64,000 nt of DNA from Ricinus communis (lineage: Eukaryota; Streptophyta; Magnoliopsida; Malpighiales; Euphorbiaceae), in assembly GCF_019578655.1 (NCBI RefSeq), contig NC_063258.1, positions 19,534,802-19,598,801 on the forward strand, given 5' to 3'. This document shows, one piece after another, positions 59,323 to 64,000 of this stretch. Within the stretch, counting starts at the first letter, position 1. Each line of letters begins with the position of its first letter. Made by a program: the position numbers and the translations under genes. The notes under the pieces were generated by a model. It was not told where the DNA came from and did not search any database. It saw nothing but the letters and a program-made list of their open reading frames with translations.

Positions 59323-60135
59323 TGTAGCGGGACAAATTACATACCCTAGTCTCTAGGACTTAGTATAGAGCAAGAAGGCTATAGAACACTCGGGAGTTGG
59401 GGTAAACTTTGTATTAACCGGTTAGCTATTAAGATGGATAAGCAAAATTAACAAAAATTATAATACTAATTAAAACAAATAAGGAAATCTAAATACTAAC
59501 TAATTACTTAAGTATTCACACAAGTTATAACAGTATATTTATATGGGAAAATAACAAATCACAATCAAATAAGAACTTTGAACATTATTATCATAAAACA
59601 TATTGATTGGAAATTAGTTTATAGTCTTTAAAGGCAATTCTCATTGTCAATTAAAGGTATTTCCTCTTAGAGTCTACATTCTTTTTCATGGCAATGCAGA
59701 GTTGTAGAACATTATGTTTTCTTTCCAGAGCAATTTGAATCACCTCTTTGGATGTTTGTAGACAAAGTTATGACCAAAACACGAAAATTGCTCAAACTAG
59801 GAAAAGTTGCAACTCTTGGAGACTGACTCGTCAAGACGGTGCCGACTCTTCACTCAGGCCTTCTGTGACGACTCGTCAATATGGTGACGACTCGTTAAGA
59901 TCTACTAAGGCTCCAATTAGACTTTTCAAGCTTCACACTTCATACCAAACAATCACAAGTCCTTTTCATGCACATTTTGAGCCTAAAAACATGTATGAAA
60001 CACACACAATCAATCATAAACATAAACCAAATAAAAATAACACCTTTATAAACAAATAAGCACACAAACCTAGTAAAATCAAATGAAACTAAAACTAAAA
60101 TAACCTAAAGAACTATGCATATTTGCATTGTATCA
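59323..60135 (-). mobile_element. 5' LTR of Athila-2 (internally deleted)
   Basis: On the + strand it runs tgtagcgggacaaa to gcattgtatca, 813 bp against 1480 bp in the other LTR. About 670 bases are missing at about 59702-59722, where gcaatgcagag is followed by an unrelated short stretch and then ctttccagagcaa. Otherwise it aligns end to end. The TSD ttata follows at 60136-60140. Confidence 0.9.
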
Positions 60136-60140
60136 TTATA

Positions 60141-60681
60141 TATTTTATATAAATATGTGGTTCTCTTCTTCTTATAGTTATCTAAATTATTTTCTGCTTG
60201 TATATCTATTCACTGAGTATTTTTATACTCATTCTACTCTCTTCATAAATTTTATTCAAGAAGCAAGGCTTGATAGTTGGTGGTTGAGCTAGTAAGTGTG
60301 ATTAAAGGCGAGAGTAAGGTTGGCCAACATTTCTCACTTGAGGAGTCATATACATACTCATTGTAACTTGTATATAAATGTTCATCCTTGTTTCATACCA
60401 TGGTGGTTATGTACATGTAAAAGGCTATGTTATAAAGTTAATGTTTAAAGGCAAACTTTGTATATTAACTTATTTAATAATATTTAATAAAGGCATTTCT
60501 AGTTATAGTCGTTGTAATGAAACATCATATTAAAAAAGAATTATCTATTTTTCAAAATTGTTATTTCAAATACATTATTACATATATATATAAGTGTATT
60601 ATAATTCAACTAAACTAAAAAGATTTTAGAAAGCATTTGGTTTTAAAATCCATCTCAGGCTACGTGAGATGAGGTGTGACA
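60141..60681 (+). mobile_element. Solo LTR, right part
   Basis: Continuation of 42314-44174 after the Athila-2 insertion. It ends GAGGTGTGACA at 60681, the inverse of the TGTCACACC start, followed by the target duplication tctac (60682-60686). No coding sequence. Confidence 0.8.
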
Positions 60682-60686
60682 TCTAC

Positions 60687-61135
60687 GTAATCCTCAATGC
60701 CACCGGTCAAGCTTATCAATTGGGCTCGCATGATTCCTTATTCAATCATTATGTTATCAAGAGTCTTTATCCTTAGAGGAGCAAGGAATGATGGAGATCC
60801 CAATGGTGCATCTCATGATTAAGAATATCTAGGCAATGCCTTAATTCTCGATGTTTCCTCTTTCTCCTAAAAGACTCACCTACGATCATTCGGAGAATGA
60901 CATGAATACTCGATCAATTAATATTCTTTTTTGCATTTGTCCATGCATTGGAGCGGTGCCTATGATTATCGCTGCCATGTGCTTTAACTCAACACTCATG
61001 TCTATGCTTGCCAAGTAAAACCAAACTATCATATTAGATATAAATTAGAGAGAGAGACATAAAAGAAACAATCAAAATGACAACATGGTAGGCTTTCAGA
61101 TCCGATATGGAAATAAATCACAAATTCTCTATTCT
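60687..61135 (+). repeat. Satellite S, right half of the unit split by the solo LTR
   Basis: Resumes the S unit interrupted at 42313: caatgccaccggtcaagctt, ggaatgatggagatcccaatggtgca, aagactcacctacgatcattcgg, ttagagagagagac. It stops inside the unit near 61135, where chromovirus sequence begins. Confidence 0.8.
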
Positions 61136-62050
61136 CTTGGAAGGGTCCATCTCCTCTTGCTTGTAACTTAGAACGCTTTTGAAGAGGAAGCTTCTCCTTG
61201 TGCATATGCAACCACACCCAATCACGAGGTTAAAACACAACTTGTTTTTTACCTTTGTTATGATGATGTGCGGCTTGCTCATTTCTCTTCTCAATTTGCT
61301 ACCTTACCTTGTCATGAGGTTGCCAAACATATTCGGCCTTCTTGGAACCATCCAAGTTAGCACGCTCTTGTAATAGCAAAGGTAATAAATCGAAAGGAGT
61401 TAGTGGATTAAAACTATAAACAACTTTAAAAGGGCTACAATAAGTAGATGAATGCACACTCCTATTACATGCAAACTCTACATGAGGTAAGTAATCTTCC
61501 CAAGATTTGATATTCTTTTCTATAATAGCATGCAATAATTGTCCTAATGCCCTATTAACCACTTCGGTTTGACCATCCGTTTAAGGGTGACAAGTAGTAG
61601 AAAATAATAGTTTAGTACCTAACTTAGTCCACAACGTCTTCCAAAAATAGGACAAAATTTTTGTATCCTTATCACCAACAATAGCCTTAGGCATGCCATG
61701 CAAACATACTACTTCTCTAAGGAATACATCAGCAATATGTGATGCATCATCGGCTTTATGACATGCAATGAAGTGTGTCATTTTACTAAATTTATCAATC
61801 ACCGCATAAATACTATCATTGCCATGCCTAGACCTTGGCAATCCTAAGACAAAATCTATAGAAACATTAATCCAAAGTGAAATAGAAATATGCAATGGCA
61901 TATACAATTTATGGGGTTTGCTTTTAGACTTAGCATGTAAACAAACAACACAGTTGGCACAATATTTCTCAAAATCAACACGCATTTTTTACCAATAAAA
62001 ATGCTCATGCAACATATCTAAAGTCTTAGCAATACCAAAATGCCCCAAAT
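61136..62050 (-). pseudogene. Reina-like chromovirus integrase (M2)
   Basis: Minus strand: GHFGIAKTLDMLHEHF, a [11 protein letters not shown] (zinc domain), [17 protein letters not shown] (first Asp), [10 protein letters not shown] (second Asp), TTCHP, a TAA in place of the usual Gln codon (61583-61581), then [13 protein letters not shown] (Glu), [15 protein letters not shown] and [15 protein letters not shown] frameshift near 61300 leads to LPLQKRSKLQARGDGPFQ at 61140. All three catalytic acids survive. RT and RNase H are cut off at 62050 by the minisatellite, and the 3' end by satellite S. Confidence 0.88.
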
Positions 62051-64000
62051 TTTATAATATGACAAAACAATCCGTAAAAGGGTTATATTTACGGATATAA
62101 GAAAATAACCCCGTAAAATGTGTATATTTATGAATTTGAGAAAATAATCCCATAATAGTGCTAATAATTTAATATGAGAAAACGACCCCCCGTAAAAGTG
62201 GTATATTTATTAATATAAGAAAATAACCCCGTAAAACCTGTATAGCTATGAATCTGAGAAAATAACCCCGTAAAAGTAGTATAGTTGGGAGTTTGAGAAA
62301 ATTGCCTCGTAGAAGTGGTAAATTTTTAAATATGAGAAAACAACCCTGTAATACGGGGATATTTATCAATTGGAGAAAATAACCTCTTAATTTTGGTATA
62401 TATGTGAATATGAGAAAACAACCCCTTAAATGGGTTAATTTTATAATATGAGAAGACAACCTCGTAAAAGGGGTATATTTGTCAACATAAGAAAATAACC
62501 CCGTAATTTTGGTATATTTGTGAATATGAGAAAACAACCACTTAAATGGGTTAATTTTATAATGTGAGAAAAAACCCCGTAAAAGGGGTATATTTGCTGA
62601 CATAAAAAAATAACCCTGTAAAACATGGATATTTAAGAATTTGAGAAAACAATCCCATAATAGTGCAAATAATTTAATATGAGAAAACGGCCCCATAAAG
62701 TGGTATATTTATCAATATAAGAAAATAACTCCGTAAAACGTGTATATTTATGAATCTGAGAGAATAACTTCGTAAAAGTATTATAATTGCGAATCTGAGA
62801 AAACAACCTCGTCGAACAGGTAAATTTTATAATATGAGAAAACAACCCCATAATACGGGGATATTTATCAATCAAAGAAAATAACCTCGTAATTTTGGTG
62901 TATTTGTGAGTATAAGAAAACAAACCCCTTAAATGGGTTAATTTTATAATATCAAGGGGTATATTTGTCGATATAAGAAAATAACCTCGTAAAACATGTA
63001 TATTTATGAATCTGAAAAAACAACCCTGTAAAAGTAGTGTAATTGCGAGTATGAGAAAACAGCCTCGTATAAGGGATAAATTTTTTAATATGAGAGAATA
63101 ACCCCGTAAGAGGGGTATATTTATGAATATTAGAAAACAACCCTGTAATGCGGGAATATTTATCAATCGAAGAAAATAACCCCGTAATTTTGGTATATTT
63201 GTGAGTATGAGAAAATAAACCTTTAAATGGGTTAATTTTATAATATGAGAAAATAACCCCGTAAAAGGGGTATATTTGTCGATATAAAAGAAATAATCCC
63301 ATAAAACGTGTATATTTATGAATTTAAGAAAACAACCCTACAATAGTGCTAATAATTTAATATGAGAAAATGACCCTGTAAAAGTGGTATATTTATCAAT
63401 ATAAGAAAATAACCCCGTAAAACATGTATATTTATGAACGTGAGAAAACAACCCCGTAAAAGTAGTGTAATTGCGAGTATTAGAAAATAGCCTTGTAGAA
63501 TGGGTAAATTTTTTAATATGAGAAAACAGCCTCGTAGAATGGGTAAATTTTTTAATATGCGAAAACAACCCCATAATATGGGGATATTTATGAATCTGAG
63601 GAAATAACCCCGTAATTGTGGTATATTTGTGAGTATGAGAAAACAACCGCTTAAATAGGTTAATTTTATAATATAAGAAAACAATCTCGTAAAAGGGGTT
63701 TATTTGTCAATATAAGAAAATAACCCCGTAAAATGCGTATATTTATGAATTTGAGAAAACAATCCTATAATATTGCAAATAATTCAATATGAGAAAATGA
63801 CTCTGTAAAAGTGGTATATTTATCCATATAAGAAAATAATCCTGTAAAACGTGTATATTTATGAATCTTAGAAAATATCCTTGTAAAAGTAGTTTAATTG
63901 CGAGTATGAGAAAGCAGCTTTGTAAACCGAGTAATTTTTTAATATGAGAAATTAACCCCCTAATACGGGGATATTTATCAATGAGAGAAAATAATCTATA
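62051..64000. repeat. Minisatellite of ~42-bp units in a 10-unit higher-order repeat
   Basis: Basic unit: gagaaaataaccccgtaaaa plus about 22 variable bases (for example ggtatatttatcaatat). Ten unit types follow each other in fixed order. The marker type with taataatttaatatgag sits at about 62161, 62665, 63349 and 63776, with spacings of 504, 684 and 427. The shortest spacing equals ten units; the longer ones contain extra units from local duplications. The array runs off the window. Minus-strand open frames (62169-63684) repeat a motif of about 14 residues because 42 is divisible by three; they are not convincing genes. Confidence 0.9.

Larger units (their letters stand above)
44175..60135 (-). 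mobile_element. Athila/Tat-like LTR retrotransposon on the minus strand (Athila-2)
   Basis: Bounded by two related LTRs (44175-45654 and 59323-60135) and by the 5-bp duplication ttata (44170-44174 and 60136-60140) inside the solo LTR. On the minus strand come the tRNA-Asp-type primer site (59317-59301), gag, an RT joined directly to gag, RNase H, integrase, a spacer, an envelope-like ORF and a polypurine tract beside the left LTR. An endogenous pararetrovirus (about 46530-54050) interrupts the envelope-like end. Internal deletions and frameshifts show it is defective. Confidence 0.9.

Noticed and set aside
62169..63684. Minus-strand open frames of 60-177 codons with repeated GLFSHIHKYT-like words
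   Set aside because: They follow from a 42-bp tandem repeat unit that lacks stops in some frames; overlapping frames with different repeats are equally open, and there is no start or promoter context.
62051..64000. Regular repeats resembling a CRISPR array
   Set aside because: The variable parts are shared between units and recur in a fixed order, and units have no unique spacers. The context is plant retrotransposons.

Overview
This is a repeat-dense, AT-rich stretch of a flowering-plant (probably eudicot) nuclear genome. I recognise no host gene, tRNA or rRNA gene. Nearly everything is LTR retrotransposon, tandem repeat or an endogenous pararetrovirus, and most coding regions are broken. 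The plant origin rests on the families present: Athila/Tat-type Ty3/gypsy elements with an envelope-like third ORF, Reina-like chromoviruses, a Tekay/Del-type solo LTR and a Caulimoviridae insertion.

Left part (1-18.4 kb). The 3' part of a Tekay-like LTR (1-2255) abuts a 5'-truncated Athila-like element on the + strand (about 2262-11840: broken protease/RT/RNase H/integrase, an envelope-like ORF and a 3' LTR). That LTR ends inside the integrase of a minus-strand Reina-like chromovirus (M1, 11841-14146 and 18269-18440). M1's protease is itself interrupted by a + strand Reina-like deletion derivative (P1, 14147-18268) that still has both LTRs, a tRNA-Met primer site, a polypurine tract and a near-perfect 5-bp target duplication.

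Middle part (18.4-42.3 kb). This is noncoding repeat: a satellite with a unit of about 1.0 kb (family S), and LTR-like repeats (family R2) that occur as head-to-head inverted pairs. A 500-N gap (27455-27954) has the same 9.5-kb sequence on both sides. The repeated part ends exactly at the gap on one side and starts exactly at it on the other, so this looks like two overlapping contig ends that were never merged, not a real duplication.

Right part (42.3-61 kb). This is a chain of nested insertions with target-site duplications at two levels. The satellite is split by a solo LTR (42314-60681, TSD tctac). The LTR is split by a minus-strand Athila/Tat-like element (44175-60135, TSD ttata). That element is split in turn by a nearly genome-length endogenous caulimovirid, probably florendovirus-like (about 46.53-54.05 kb), whose circular map is opened within the movement-protein region. 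The viral copy is defective, with several stops and frameshifts and an unusual inverted ORF2 fragment flanked by a direct duplication.

Far right (61.1-64 kb). A minus-strand Reina-like integrase fragment (M2) is followed by a minisatellite of about 42-bp units arranged as a 10-unit higher-order repeat.
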